Assembly (NCBI RefSeq): GCF_000153485.2
Contig: NC_018721.1
Location: 3,596,001 to 3,660,000, forward strand
Origin: Psychroflexus torquis ATCC 700755
GTDB lineage: Bacteria > Bacteroidota > Bacteroidia > Flavobacteriales > Flavobacteriaceae
Direction of reading: 5' to 3'
Length of the DNA: 64,000 nucleotides
How positions within the stretch are numbered: position 1 is the first letter of the stretch; each line of letters begins with the position of its first letter. The position numbers and the translations under genes were made by a program. This document shows positions 41,110 through 50,041 of the stretch, one piece after another. The notes under the pieces were generated by a model. The model was given only the letters and a program-made list of their open reading frames with translations. It was not told where the DNA came from and made no database searches.

Positions 41110-42957
41110 ATGAGCAATATTATCCAGTTATTACCAGACCATGTTGCGAATCAAATCGCAGCAGGAGAAGTAGTACAACGTCCAGCATCGGTTGTTAAAG
41201 AACTTATGGAAAACGCTGTAGATGCTAATGCTACTTTAGTGTCTTTAATTATTAAAGAAGGAGGGAAGACACTCATCCAAGTTGTAGATAATGGTTCGGG
41301 AATGACCGATACTGATGCTCGTTTATCGTTCGAACGTCATGCCACCTCAAAAATTAAAGCGGCTGAAGATTTATTCCATTTGCATACTAAAGGCTTTAGG
41401 GGAGAAGCTTTAGCTTCAATAGCTGCAGTTTCTCATGTTGATATGAAAACTAAAACAGAAGTCGAAGAGGTTGGAACTCATCTTATGGTTGAAGGTAGCC
41501 ATATTACTCAACAGGAACCTTGTGTTACCCCTATAGGGACTTCTATTTCTGTCAAAAATCTTTTTTTTAATATTCCTGCGCGACGTAACTTTTTAAAATC
41601 TGCAAGTGTAGAACATAAACACGTCATCGATGAATTCCAAAGGGTTGCCCTAGTTCATCCGTCTGTTGCTTTTAAATTTATTCATAACGATAGTGAATTG
41701 TTTAATTTACCAGTAGCAAATTTCAGACATCGTATTGTTGGAGTGATGGGGTCTAAAATGAATGAAAAATTAGTTCCCGTTAAAGAAGAAACTGATTTGA
41801 TTCAACTTTATGGTTTTGTAGGTAAGCCTGAATTTGCAAAGAAATCACGTGGAGAACAGTTTTTCTTTGTTAACGACAGATTTATAAAGCATCCTTATTT
41901 ACACCATGCGGTCTCTAGTGCTTTTGAAGGTTTATTAAAAGATAAGGCTTATCCAACCTACTTCCTCTATTTACAGGTAAATCCAGAGTCTATAGATATA
42001 AATATTCATCCTACAAAAACAGAAGTTAAATTCGATAATGAGCACGCTATTTATTCAATTTTGAGAAGTAGTGTAAAGCATAGTCTTGGTCAATTCAACG
42101 TATCGCCAGTCTTGGACTTCAATAAGGATGCAAGTATGGAAACAGGCTATGATCAACATAAGCTTGGAGCTAAAATTCCTTCTGTTGTAGTCGATCGGAA
42201 CTTTAATCCTTTTGAAGCTGAATATAAATTTAGCTCAACATTTAAGTTGCCATCTTCAAAACGCAATACACCCAATCCTAGTTGGGAAGCGCTTTATACA
42301 AATCTTGAAGGGCAGGATGATGATTTATTGAATATCGAGGTAGATAGTGAACAAGTCTCTGGCTCGTTGTTTCAAGGAGAACACACTCAGCATAAATCGT
42401 CTGGGACGTTTCAATTTCAAAGAAAATATATCATTACTTCAACTAAATCTGAAATGCTTATTATAGATCAACATAGAGCGCACTTCAGAATTTTGTACGA
42501 AGAGCTTCTAAGGAACATTACAGCCAAGCCAGCCTTAAGTCAGCAGTTGTTATTTCCATTAAAACTTCAGCTAGACACCAATGAGATAAGTGTTTTTAAA
42601 ACCTTAAAAGAGTCTTTAACCAATGCCGGGTTTTCAATTTCGGAAATCGGAGAAGACTTTGTGAAAATAAATGGAATTCCTAATCGTTTACCCGAGAGCG
42701 AAACTTCGATTTTACTAGATCAACTCTTGTCAGATTTCGAGAGTGATATTCCAGATTCCGGATTTGATCAAACAGATAGGTTGGCCAAATCCTTGGCTCA
42801 AAGCATGGCTATTAAAAATGGAGCTGTTTTGCATAAAGAAGAGCAAACAGAACTTGTAAATCTGTTATTTTCTTGCAAAGAACCAATGCTAACTCCTTTA
42901 AATCGCTTAGTTTTCGTGAAACAATCAGCATCAGACTTCGATAAAAAATTTATGTAA
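41110..42957 (+). CDS. mutL: DNA mismatch repair protein MutL
   Basis: MutL connects mismatch recognition by MutS to strand removal. The 615-residue protein has the GHKL ATPase with IAAGEVVQRPASVVKELMEN (residues 17-36), DNGSGM (60-65), the KGFRGEALASI motif and the SVKNLFFNIPARRNFLK region. The C-terminal dimerisation domain contains IIDQHRAHFRILYEELL. In endonuclease-type MutL the corresponding motif is DQHAxxExxxxE; here the first glutamate position is Phe. The last part, SCKEPMLTPLNRLVFVK, is also unlike the canonical C-P-x-GRP end. Nicking activity is therefore doubtful. Confidence 0.95.
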   Translation: MSNIIQLLPDHVANQIAAGEVVQRPASVVKELMENAVDANATLVSLIIKEGGKTLIQVVDNGSGMTDTDARLSFERHATSKIKAAEDLFHLHTKGFRGEALASIAAVSHVDMKTKTEVEEVGTHLMVEGSHITQQEPCVTPIGTSISVKNLFFNIPARRNFLKSASVEHKHVIDEFQRVALVHPSVAFKFIHNDSELFNLPVANFRHRIVGVMGSKMNEKLVPVKEETDLIQLYGFVGKPEFAKKSRGEQFFFVNDRFIKHPYLHHAVSSAFEGLLKDKAYPTYFLYLQVNPESIDINIHPTKTEVKFDNEHAIYSILRSSVKHSLGQFNVSPVLDFNKDASMETGYDQHKLGAKIPSVVVDRNFNPFEAEYKFSSTFKLPSSKRNTPNPSWEALYTNLEGQDDDLLNIEVDSEQVSGSLFQGEHTQHKSSGTFQFQRKYIITSTKSEMLIIDQHRAHFRILYEELLRNITAKPALSQQLLFPLKLQLDTNEISVFKTLKESLTNAGFSISEIGEDFVKINGIPNRLPESETSILLDQLLSDFESDIPDSGFDQTDRLAKSLAQSMAIKNGAVLHKEEQTELVNLLFSCKEPMLTPLNRLVFVKQSASDFDKKFM

Positions 42958-43710
42958 ATGGGAAGGATTACCGACACTGTAAAAGTCTTATTAATAGCCA
43001 ATATTTTATTCTTCTTTGGAGCCAATTATTTAGGTGATTATGCCTATAAAATTTTTGCACTTTGGTTTCCCGAAAACCCAAATTTTGGAATTTGGCAAAT
43101 CATTACGCATATGTTTATGCATGGCAGTTTTTCTCATATTCTTTTTAATATGTTTGCTTTGTATATGTTTGGAAGTTTATTGGAGGAATACTTAGGTCAG
43201 AGTAAATTCATATTTATCTATTTCTCAGCTGGACTTGGAGCGGCAGGTCTTCAGATATTATTTAGTTATATTGGTTTTAATGAAGCTTATCAAGCCTATA
43301 TTGAAGCAAATGTAAGTCCAGACGAGATTTCTAAAATATTTGAAAGCGTGAGATCCACAGGAGAATATAGAGTATATCCGTCTATACCGAAAGAACTTAG
43401 CAACCAGCTTTTCAGTAATTATTTGACTCCCATGGTTGGTGCTTCTGGAGCTATTTTTGGAATTTTAGCAGCCTTTGCTGTTGTTTACCCTAACTTACCT
43501 TTATTTATAATTTTTATCCCTATTCCTATTAAGGCAAAATATTTAATAGGTGGATACTTTTTGATGAATTTGTTTTCTGCTGTTACAGGTGTTACCTTGC
43601 TAGGCCCCTCTAATACTGCTTATTGGGCTCATATTGGAGGTGCGGTTATCGGGTTTATTACTATGTGGTACTGGAAAAAGAATTCATTTGACACTAATAG
43701 ATGGAACTAA
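42958..43710 (+). CDS. Rhomboid family intramembrane serine protease
   Basis: The 250-residue protein has six or more membrane segments and the rhomboid catalytic residues: HGSFSHILFNMFALYMFG in helix two with His60 and Asn64, GASGAIFGILAAFAVVYPN with Ser163, and AHIGGAVIGF with His225. Rhomboids cut membrane proteins within or near the bilayer. It follows mutL directly, with its ATG after the mutL stop, and is followed one base later by a second, different rhomboid gene. A loop insertion of about 40 residues (110-150) before the catalytic serine is unusual but occurs in Bacteroidota. Confidence 0.93.
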   Translation: MGRITDTVKVLLIANILFFFGANYLGDYAYKIFALWFPENPNFGIWQIITHMFMHGSFSHILFNMFALYMFGSLLEEYLGQSKFIFIYFSAGLGAAGLQILFSYIGFNEAYQAYIEANVSPDEISKIFESVRSTGEYRVYPSIPKELSNQLFSNYLTPMVGASGAIFGILAAFAVVYPNLPLFIIFIPIPIKAKYLIGGYFLMNLFSAVTGVTLLGPSNTAYWAHIGGAVIGFITMWYWKKNSFDTNRWN

Positions 43711-43711
43711 T

Positions 43712-44599
43712 ATGGATTGGAAGCAAAAATTAAAATATAAGTACAATACAGCTGATACTTTAGAAAAACTGATAGGATTGAATGTCCTTCTGTTTATACT
43801 CACATTTGTGTTTAGAACTCTTGGGTTTTTATTTAAAATCCCCACTGATTTTTTTATAGAATGGCTAGTATTTCCTAAAGACCTTCTAGAGTATGCCTAT
43901 AAACCTTGGACGATAATCACTTATGCCTTCATGCATTCGGGGATATTTCATGTTTTATCTAATATGTTGATTCTTTATTTTTCTGGTAAATTTTTTCTTA
44001 CTTATTTTTCAGGTAGGCGAATGCTGAATCTCTATTTATTAGGAGCTATTTGTGGAGCTCTAGTCTACGCTTTAAGTTATAACCTCTTACCTGCTTTTAG
44101 CGGTACTGGGCGTTCCTATCTTATCGGTGCTTCTGCATCTGTTATGGCTACGCTTGTAGCGACAGCAACTCAGGCTCCCAACTTACAAGTGCGACTTTTT
44201 TTTCTGGGCAATTTAAAATTATGGTGGATAGCCGCTTTTTTAGTAGTTTTAGATGTGGTTCAGATCCCTTTATCAAACCCGGGAGGACATCTGGCTCATT
44301 TAGGTGGAGCTTTTATTGGATACCTTTATATTGTTCAACTTAAAAAGGGTAACGATATTGGGGCTTGGTTACAAAGTACTACAAACTGGTTAGCAGAATT
44401 GTTTGTGCCCAAAGCGAGAAAGAGCAACATGAAAACGGTTCATAAAACATCTGCAAATAAATCGGATAAAAATTCTTCAAACCGTTCAGAAAAGCAAGTA
44501 AAAATTGATATAATTCTTGATAAAATAAGTAAAAGCGGATATGATAGTCTCTCTAAAGTAGAGAAAGATTTTCTATTTAAAGCTGGCAAAGACATGTAA
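43712..44599 (+). CDS. Rhomboid family intramembrane serine protease, second copy
   Basis: The start at 43712 (MDWKQKLKYK) follows the first rhomboid stop by one base; a longer frame begins inside the upstream gene and was not used. The 295-residue protein has HSGIFHVLSNMLILYFSG with His80 and Asn84, YLIGASASVMATLVATATQA with Ser141 and HLAHLGGAFIGYLY with His196. A charged, lysine- and serine-rich tail of about 70 residues follows the last helix and ends in a short helical domain, seen in other Bacteroidota rhomboids. The pair may cut different substrates. Confidence 0.92.
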   Translation: MDWKQKLKYKYNTADTLEKLIGLNVLLFILTFVFRTLGFLFKIPTDFFIEWLVFPKDLLEYAYKPWTIITYAFMHSGIFHVLSNMLILYFSGKFFLTYFSGRRMLNLYLLGAICGALVYALSYNLLPAFSGTGRSYLIGASASVMATLVATATQAPNLQVRLFFLGNLKLWWIAAFLVVLDVVQIPLSNPGGHLAHLGGAFIGYLYIVQLKKGNDIGAWLQSTTNWLAELFVPKARKSNMKTVHKTSANKSDKNSSNRSEKQVKIDIILDKISKSGYDSLSKVEKDFLFKAGKDM

Positions 44600-44604
44600 T
44601 TGTC

Positions 44605-45636
44605 ATGAAGTCACCACTCAGTTTTTTTCAAAAGGTAGGTTTTGCTTTGAATGTATTTTTTGCAATCTGTTTGCTTATAGCTTATATTCTCCCCTTTGTA
44701 CCACCAAAATTCTCAGCCTTTTTATCTATTTTGAATTTGGGCTTGCCCGTATTTATACTTATCAATATTGGCTTTGCATTTTATTGGCTATTAAAACTTA
44801 AACTACACTTTATTGTATCGGCCTTATTAGTAGTGGGAGGTTATTCGTATTTCAGCAAAATCATTGTTTTTAATGATAACTCATCAGTAGAGATTAAGAA
44901 TTCTCTAAAAGTTATGAGTTATAATGTCAGACTTTTTAACTTATACAACTGGATCGAAAAAACTGAGGTTGGTGAAAAAATTTCAGATTTTATAAAAGTT
45001 GAGACTCCGGATATTGTTGCTTTTCAAGATTATTATAAAGCAAATGATTTAGATATGAGTTCTTATCCTTATGTGTTTGAAAAGTATAAATCCAAATCCT
45101 CTAATGTTGGGATTGCTATTTTTAGCAAATATAAAATTATCCATAGAGGTTCTGTAGATTTTCCAAACACTCATAATAATGCCATTTACGCAGACATTGT
45201 TGTGAAAAAGGATACTCTTCGGGTTTATGCTGTCCATTTAGAGTCTTTAAAGATTATTCCTGATGTCCTAGAATTGCGAAAAGAAGACCGCCAACAATTG
45301 ATTAATAGAGTAGGGAAGTCTTTTGTAAAGCAACAGGAACAAGCAATTTTGCTGTCGAAAAGCTTTTCTTCTACAAGCCTTCCGAAAATCGTTTGTATGG
45401 ATATGAATAACACAGCATTTTCTTACGTGGCTAGTCAGTTATTAAAACACAATTTAAAAGATGCTTTTGTGGAGTCTGGATATGGGCTAGGAAAAACATT
45501 CGATTTCGATTTTTTACCCTTTCGTATAGATGTTATTTTTAATGAAAAGAGTCTTAAAAATGCTAACTTCAAAAATTACAGCCTTAAACTTTCAGACCAT
45601 TATCCAATAATGGCTAGTTTTAATCTTTCTGAATAA
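44605..45636 (+). CDS. Endonuclease/exonuclease/phosphatase family protein with membrane N-terminus
   Basis: The 343-residue protein has three N-terminal hydrophobic segments (about residues 10-90) and then an EEP fold: LKVMSYNVRLFNLYNWIEK, DIVAFQDYYKAND, SNVGIAIFSKY, VYAVHLESLKI, IVCMDMNNTAFSY and LSDHYPIMASF. The Asn, Asp-His and terminal His residues of the family are present. EEP enzymes act on nucleic acids, phosphoinositides or lipids; the membrane anchor puts this one outside the cytoplasm and makes a lipid or extracellular nucleic acid substrate more likely. It is last in the mutL-rhomboid run and overlaps the convergent WbqC gene by 17 bases. Confidence 0.88.
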   Translation: MKSPLSFFQKVGFALNVFFAICLLIAYILPFVPPKFSAFLSILNLGLPVFILINIGFAFYWLLKLKLHFIVSALLVVGGYSYFSKIIVFNDNSSVEIKNSLKVMSYNVRLFNLYNWIEKTEVGEKISDFIKVETPDIVAFQDYYKANDLDMSSYPYVFEKYKSKSSNVGIAIFSKYKIIHRGSVDFPNTHNNAIYADIVVKKDTLRVYAVHLESLKIIPDVLELRKEDRQQLINRVGKSFVKQQEQAILLSKSFSSTSLPKIVCMDMNNTAFSYVASQLLKHNLKDAFVESGYGLGKTFDFDFLPFRIDVIFNEKSLKNANFKNYSLKLSDHYPIMASFNLSE

Positions 45637-46258
45637 AGGTTTGTGAGTCTAGATATCCTAATGCTGAAGGACCCGTATTGAACAATAAATCCAATATACT
45701 CAAATTAGGGATATACCTATATTTAACTTGAAAAACTTGAATGTACTCTTCAAGATTTGCTACTGATTTTCGCTTTGAATTGACTAAATGTCTTTGGTCA
45801 TTATAACCGTCTGGTTCTAGTTCAAATTCTTCAGTAATTTTAAAACTAAAATCTAGCTGTAAGCACTCAAAAACTATTTTTGTTGCCATCAAATTGAAAT
45901 CCATTAAAAAATTAGCTTTTTTTTCAAATAAAGGTGCAAACTCATCTTCATAAAATTCAAAGAAAGGAGACGTTTTATAGGCTGCTTCCAAAGATTTCCA
46001 GTGAAGGGGTTGCCATTTGAAGGCATTTTCTATCCTGATGTCTTTGTACTTTTGATGTTGATCTGTCTTGTTTTCTCTGTGTTTTACGGGGATATTTAAC
46101 AAGAGTTCTCCATTAGCCCCATAGATGTATTGCCGTGTTCTATAGGTCTGTTTCTGATAATTATCCTCCTTTTCGAAAACGAAAGAATCTGCTTGCACTA
46201 GTGATGCATACATGTCGATAGGACCAAAGTAGCAAGGATGTAGTAGTATAGGTTTCAA
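45620..46258 (-). CDS. WbqC family protein
   Basis: The 212-residue protein begins with LLHPCYFGPIDMYASLVQAD, matching the WbqC-like start in which a conserved H-x-x-Y-F-x-P motif opens the fold. NYQKQTYRTRQYIYGANGEL and LLNIPVKHRE follow. The family is found in polysaccharide loci and here in a conserved flavobacterial neighbourhood after lepB; its biochemical activity is unproven. It starts three bases after the lepB stop, so the two are co-transcribed. The C-terminal end overlaps the convergent EEP gene by 17 bases. Confidence 0.88.
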   Translation of the reverse strand: MKPILLHPCYFGPIDMYASLVQADSFVFEKEDNYQKQTYRTRQYIYGANGELLLNIPVKHRENKTDQHQKYKDIRIENAFKWQPLHWKSLEAAYKTSPFFEFYEDEFAPLFEKKANFLMDFNLMATKIVFECLQLDFSFKITEEFELEPDGYNDQRHLVNSKRKSVANLEEYIQVFQVKYRYIPNLSILDLLFNTGPSALGYLDSQTFIQKD

Positions 46259-46261
46259 CTT

Positions 46262-47830
46262 TTATTTTTTCTTTTTAATAAAGTAATTATACCCTATTAT
46301 TAAAACAATACCAATAAGGAAGTACACAAGATAGGAAGTGGGTTTTCCTTCGCCACCTACCGTTGTAAATAGACGTTCCCATCTTATTTTGTCTACTAAA
46401 TTACTTGCATTACCGTCTAGACTCATCCAAATAAAAACTGGCTTGCCAACCACATGATTTTGTGGTACATATCCCCAATACCTACTGTCTTCACTATTAT
46501 GGCGATTGTCTCCCATCATCCAATAGTAATCTTGTTTAAAGGTATATTCTTCTACAGGTTTTCCATTAAGATAAACTTGAGTGCCTTTCACCTCCAATTT
46601 CTGTTCGATTCCCATTTCTTCCCCCTCATAAACTTCAATGATTCTTCTGTACAATGAAAAGCTTTCCAAATCCAGTTGTACTGTTCGACCAGATTCAGGA
46701 ATATAAATAGGGCCAAAATTATCTTTATTCCAATCTACTTTTCCATTGTTTGGAAAAATACCAGAATCAGCTTTTCCTTTTGGGGAAATAATGCGTTGAA
46801 CCGATTTTACATTGGGATGATTTTTAAATTTTGCTAAATTATCTTCAGTAATCGCATTAACCTGATACAGGTCTCTCTCTCTGTCAATCCATTGCAGCCC
46901 ATCTGTAATGCCATATATTTCGACCAGACTTCTCATGTTGAAGCCTTGACCTTTACCTTGTACTAAATATGAATATTGTGGTTTAGCTCTTTCTGAAAGT
47001 TGTAGAGGGGTATTATTAACCAAAATTTTACCGTCTATAATTTCTAGCGAATCCCCAGCGACACCTACCGCTCTCTTTACATAGTTAGACTTCTTATCTA
47101 TAGGCTTGTCGTAATGTTTGCCGGAATCGTCTCTAAACATTCTTACGGTATCTACAGGCCAGTTGAAGACTACAATATCGTTACGCTGAACATTTTGAAA
47201 ACCTGGCAATCTCATATAAGGTAATTGGGGGGCCTTGGTATATGATTTTACACCAGCCAAAGGAATGGTATCATGAACCATAGGAAATGAAATCGCTGTC
47301 TGTGGAACTCTTGCACCATAATGAAATTTACTTACAAACAGAAAATCACCAACTAGCAAAGTTTTTTCTAATGAGGAGGTTGGTATGGTAAAGGGTTGCA
47401 TAATATAAGTATGAACTATGGTTGCAGCCACAATAGCAAAAAGGATTGCACTTACAAAATCTCCCGATTTTGACTTCGCTTTTAAACTTCTATCCTCAAT
47501 GTAAGTATGTGAGGTAAAATAGTTTATATAATAGGTATAAAGTCCAAGAGTTAAGATCTGAAGAATGGTGTCTGTGGTCTTGTTTTTACCAAAGCTTCTA
47601 GCAGTTTCTATCCAAATAACCGGAAACATAATTAGGTTAACAATTGGAACGAATAGAAGAAAAACCCACCACCATGGTCTATTTATGATTTTGAAAAGCA
47701 CAATTGCGTTGTAAACGGGGATAGCAGCTTCCCACCAATGTCTACCAGCACTTTGGTATAATTTCCAGGTGCCTAAAAAGTGTAGGACTTGTATAAATAA
47801 AATAAAAAGTAATAAATCAAAAAATGACAT
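46262..47830 (-). CDS. lepB: Signal peptidase I
   Basis: Signal peptidase I removes signal peptides from exported proteins at the periplasmic face. The 522-residue protein has an N-terminal membrane domain of the DUF5684 type (residues 1-110, with AGRHWWEAAIPVYNAIVLFK), as is usual in Flavobacteriia. The catalytic part follows: IPTSSLEKTLLVGDFLFVSK with Ser153, NYVKRAVGVAGDSLEI with Lys252, and the late box WMMGDNRHNSEDSRYWGYVP. The insertion of about 150 residues between these boxes explains the large size. A last membrane helix lies near residue 500. It is in one unit with dapB, 11 bases away. Confidence 0.96.
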   Translation of the reverse strand: MSFFDLLLFILFIQVLHFLGTWKLYQSAGRHWWEAAIPVYNAIVLFKIINRPWWWVFLLFVPIVNLIMFPVIWIETARSFGKNKTTDTILQILTLGLYTYYINYFTSHTYIEDRSLKAKSKSGDFVSAILFAIVAATIVHTYIMQPFTIPTSSLEKTLLVGDFLFVSKFHYGARVPQTAISFPMVHDTIPLAGVKSYTKAPQLPYMRLPGFQNVQRNDIVVFNWPVDTVRMFRDDSGKHYDKPIDKKSNYVKRAVGVAGDSLEIIDGKILVNNTPLQLSERAKPQYSYLVQGKGQGFNMRSLVEIYGITDGLQWIDRERDLYQVNAITEDNLAKFKNHPNVKSVQRIISPKGKADSGIFPNNGKVDWNKDNFGPIYIPESGRTVQLDLESFSLYRRIIEVYEGEEMGIEQKLEVKGTQVYLNGKPVEEYTFKQDYYWMMGDNRHNSEDSRYWGYVPQNHVVGKPVFIWMSLDGNASNLVDKIRWERLFTTVGGEGKPTSYLVYFLIGIVLIIGYNYFIKKKK

Positions 47831-47841
47831 AATGAATAGCG

Positions 47842-48558
47842 TTAAGTTGTAGAGTTGAGTTGAAGGACATCCTTCATAGAATATACCCCGTCGTTTTGTT
47901 TAAATATCCATTCTGCTGCGACCACTGCCCCATGAGCAAAGCCTTCTCTGGATTTTGCGTTATGAGAAATGGTTATGGTATCAATATCAGAATTATAAGT
48001 CACATCATGAAAACCAAAAACTCCCGCTTTTCTTTCAGCCTCGATTGGGATTAAATTTTTTGAATCTTCTGGTGGATAAGACCAATTTGTATACTCGGTT
48101 TCTTTTATAATATGATCAGCAAGACTAATGGCGGTACCGCTAGGGGCGTCTTTCTTTTCCAAATGGTGAACTTCCCTTAGCTTAACATCATACTCTTTCA
48201 ATCCAGACATCATTTTAGCAAGTTGAGAATTCAATTCAAAAAAAACATTTACTCCTATACTAAAGTTGGAGGCATACAAAAACTTACCAGCCTGTAACTT
48301 ACAAAGTTTAACCGCATCCTCAAATCGATTTAGCCACCCTGTAGTTCCAGACACTATGGCTATGTTATTTTCCAAACAAGTTGTTATATTAAAATAAGCG
48401 GCTTCAGGTGTACTAAAGTCTATAGCAATTTCTGCTTGTTTTAAGCGGTCTATGTCTATATCATCTGAGGTCTTATAAACAATATCGTGACCTCTGGAGG
48501 TCGCGATATTCTCTACGGTTTTACCCATTTTACCATAGCCAAGTATAGCGAGTTTCAT
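47842..48558 (-). CDS. dapB: 4-hydroxy-tetrahydrodipicolinate reductase
   Basis: DapB reduces hydroxy-tetrahydrodipicolinate with NAD(P)H in lysine and diaminopimelate synthesis. The 238-residue protein has the nucleotide loop GYGKMGKTVE near residue 7, IAIDFSTPEAA, VSGTTGWL, the ASNFSIGVNVFFELN stretch and the catalytic region REVHHLEKKDAPSGTA. It starts one base before the DUF5683 stop and precedes lepB, an order conserved in Flavobacteriia. The length is on the short side for bacterial DapB but usual for Bacteroidota. Confidence 0.96.
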   Translation of the reverse strand: MKLAILGYGKMGKTVENIATSRGHDIVYKTSDDIDIDRLKQAEIAIDFSTPEAAYFNITTCLENNIAIVSGTTGWLNRFEDAVKLCKLQAGKFLYASNFSIGVNVFFELNSQLAKMMSGLKEYDVKLREVHHLEKKDAPSGTAISLADHIIKETEYTNWSYPPEDSKNLIPIEAERKAGVFGFHDVTYNSDIDTITISHNAKSREGFAHGAVVAAEWIFKQNDGVYSMKDVLQLNSTT

Positions 48559-49140
48559 TTAATTCAATTTAAAATTCAAAGTTAGACCATAGTCGATATT
48601 TCCACTCATGAAATTAGGCTCAAAATTTGGTCTAAGCGTAAGATCTTTAGAAACATCAAACTGCTTTAAGTGCGCATCTACGTTTGCGTCTACAATATTG
48701 AATAAATAAAAAGCTACAGTTGCCAAAATAGCAAATTCTTTGTTCTGTCTAAATTGCTTCTGAGCGTTAATCAAACCATCATTCTCAAGAATATTTTGAA
48801 ATTCATCATCTTGAAAACCAGCTAATCTTCGTTTATAGGCATCTCTGTAGCGTTGGTACTCCGTGTCATTTTGAAGCACTAAATATAGACTTGTTCCTAT
48901 GCCAGCATAGACCAAAGGAATTTTCCAATAACTGCCATTATAAGCTTGTCCCAATCCCGGCAAAATAGCTGAGTAAAAAGCTGATCTAGCGGGGGCTAAA
49001 GGATCGTATAGATCCAATTTGAAAGCGTTTTTGGTAGAAGTCATTGTGGTTTCAACTGTCAAACTATCTTGTTCTTGACTAAAGGAACACGAACACCAAC
49101 CTAAGAAAAATATGGAAGTGAAAAAAAATTTACGAATCAC
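48559..49140 (-). CDS. DUF5683 membrane protein
   Basis: The 193-residue protein has a signal peptide or membrane anchor at the start (MIRKFFFTSIFFLGWCSCSF), then the DUF5683 core: DPLAPARSAFYSAILPGLGQ, AYNGSYWKIPLVYAGIGTSL and the helix FAILATVAFYLFNIVDANVD, followed by beta-like sequence at the end (LTLRPNFEPNF). Its function is unknown. It overlaps the parB end by 11 bases and sits between parB and dapB, as in many Bacteroidota. The conserved neighbourhood is the main clue and suggests a role tied to the cell envelope. Confidence 0.85.
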   Translation of the reverse strand: MIRKFFFTSIFFLGWCSCSFSQEQDSLTVETTMTSTKNAFKLDLYDPLAPARSAFYSAILPGLGQAYNGSYWKIPLVYAGIGTSLYLVLQNDTEYQRYRDAYKRRLAGFQDDEFQNILENDGLINAQKQFRQNKEFAILATVAFYLFNIVDANVDAHLKQFDVSKDLTLRPNFEPNFMSGNIDYGLTLNFKLN

Positions 49141-50035
49141 CTTGTATTAATTTTTTGATTCTTTGGAAATCCTCATCTGAAGAGAAGGGAACAATAAGTT
49201 TTCCATTTCCTTTTTTGTTGACTTTAAGTTCGACTTTAGCGCCAAAGTAGGAAGAGATTTGTTTTAAGGATTTTGACTTTTTTTCATCAACCCTCAGCTC
49301 TTCAGAGGAAGGCTTAGAAGTGTCTTTGTTTTGTTGCATGTGTCTCACCAAGTTTTCTGTATCTCTTACAGAAAGCTTATTTTTAAGAATACGCTCGTAA
49401 ACCTGAAGCTGAATATCAGTATTGGTAATGTTTATAAGTGCTCTACCATGGCCCATACTCAAAAAACCGTCCCTCATTCCTGTTTGAATGATAGGGTCTA
49501 ACTTTAAAAGGCGGAGGTAATTTGCAATTGTAGATCTATTTTTACCAACTCTATCGCTCAATTCTTCCTGAGTTAAATCAATGTCATCCATCAATCTTTG
49601 GTAAGACAAAGCGATTTCTATTGGATCGAGGTCTTGGCGTTGTATATTTTCTACCAAGGCCATTTCTAAAGACTCTCTGTCATTCGCTATCCTTATGTAG
49701 GATGGAATAGTCTCTAGGCCAAGCATTTTGGAAGCTCGGTAACGGCGTTCTCCAGAAACTAGCTGGTACTTGTTAAATTCAAGTTTTCTAACCGTAATGG
49801 GCTGGATCACACCAAGTTCTCTAATGGAAGAGGCTAATTCTTTTAAAGTATCTTCACTAAAACTCGTTCTAGGTTGAAATGGATTTACCTCAATAGCCCC
49901 AAGGCTTAATTCCACTATACTACCTACAACCTTATCTGCATTCTTATCTTCTGTAGATTTAATATCATTATCTGGGTCGTTCAATAATGCCGATAAACCT
50001 CTACCGAGAGCTTTTTTCTTTGTCGTTTTCGCCAT
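49130..50035 (-). CDS. parB: ParB/RepB/Spo0J family chromosome partition protein
   Basis: ParB binds parS near the origin and acts as a CTP-dependent sliding clamp with ParA. The 301-residue protein has a lysine-rich start (KKKALGRGLSALL), the CTP-binding domain with LGAIEVNPFQPRTSF, LASSIRELGVIQPITVRKL and the LVSGERRYRASKMLGLETIP stretch (GERRxRA motif), then a helix-turn-helix with DLTQEELSDRVGKNRSTIAN and a C-terminal dimer domain. It follows parA by six bases. I saw no parS-like palindrome in the window. Confidence 0.96.
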   Translation of the reverse strand: MAKTTKKKALGRGLSALLNDPDNDIKSTEDKNADKVVGSIVELSLGAIEVNPFQPRTSFSEDTLKELASSIRELGVIQPITVRKLEFNKYQLVSGERRYRASKMLGLETIPSYIRIANDRESLEMALVENIQRQDLDPIEIALSYQRLMDDIDLTQEELSDRVGKNRSTIANYLRLLKLDPIIQTGMRDGFLSMGHGRALINITNTDIQLQVYERILKNKLSVRDTENLVRHMQQNKDTSKPSSEELRVDEKKSKSLKQISSYFGAKVELKVNKKGNGKLIVPFSSDEDFQRIKKLIQGDS

Positions 50036-50041
50036 TGATTT

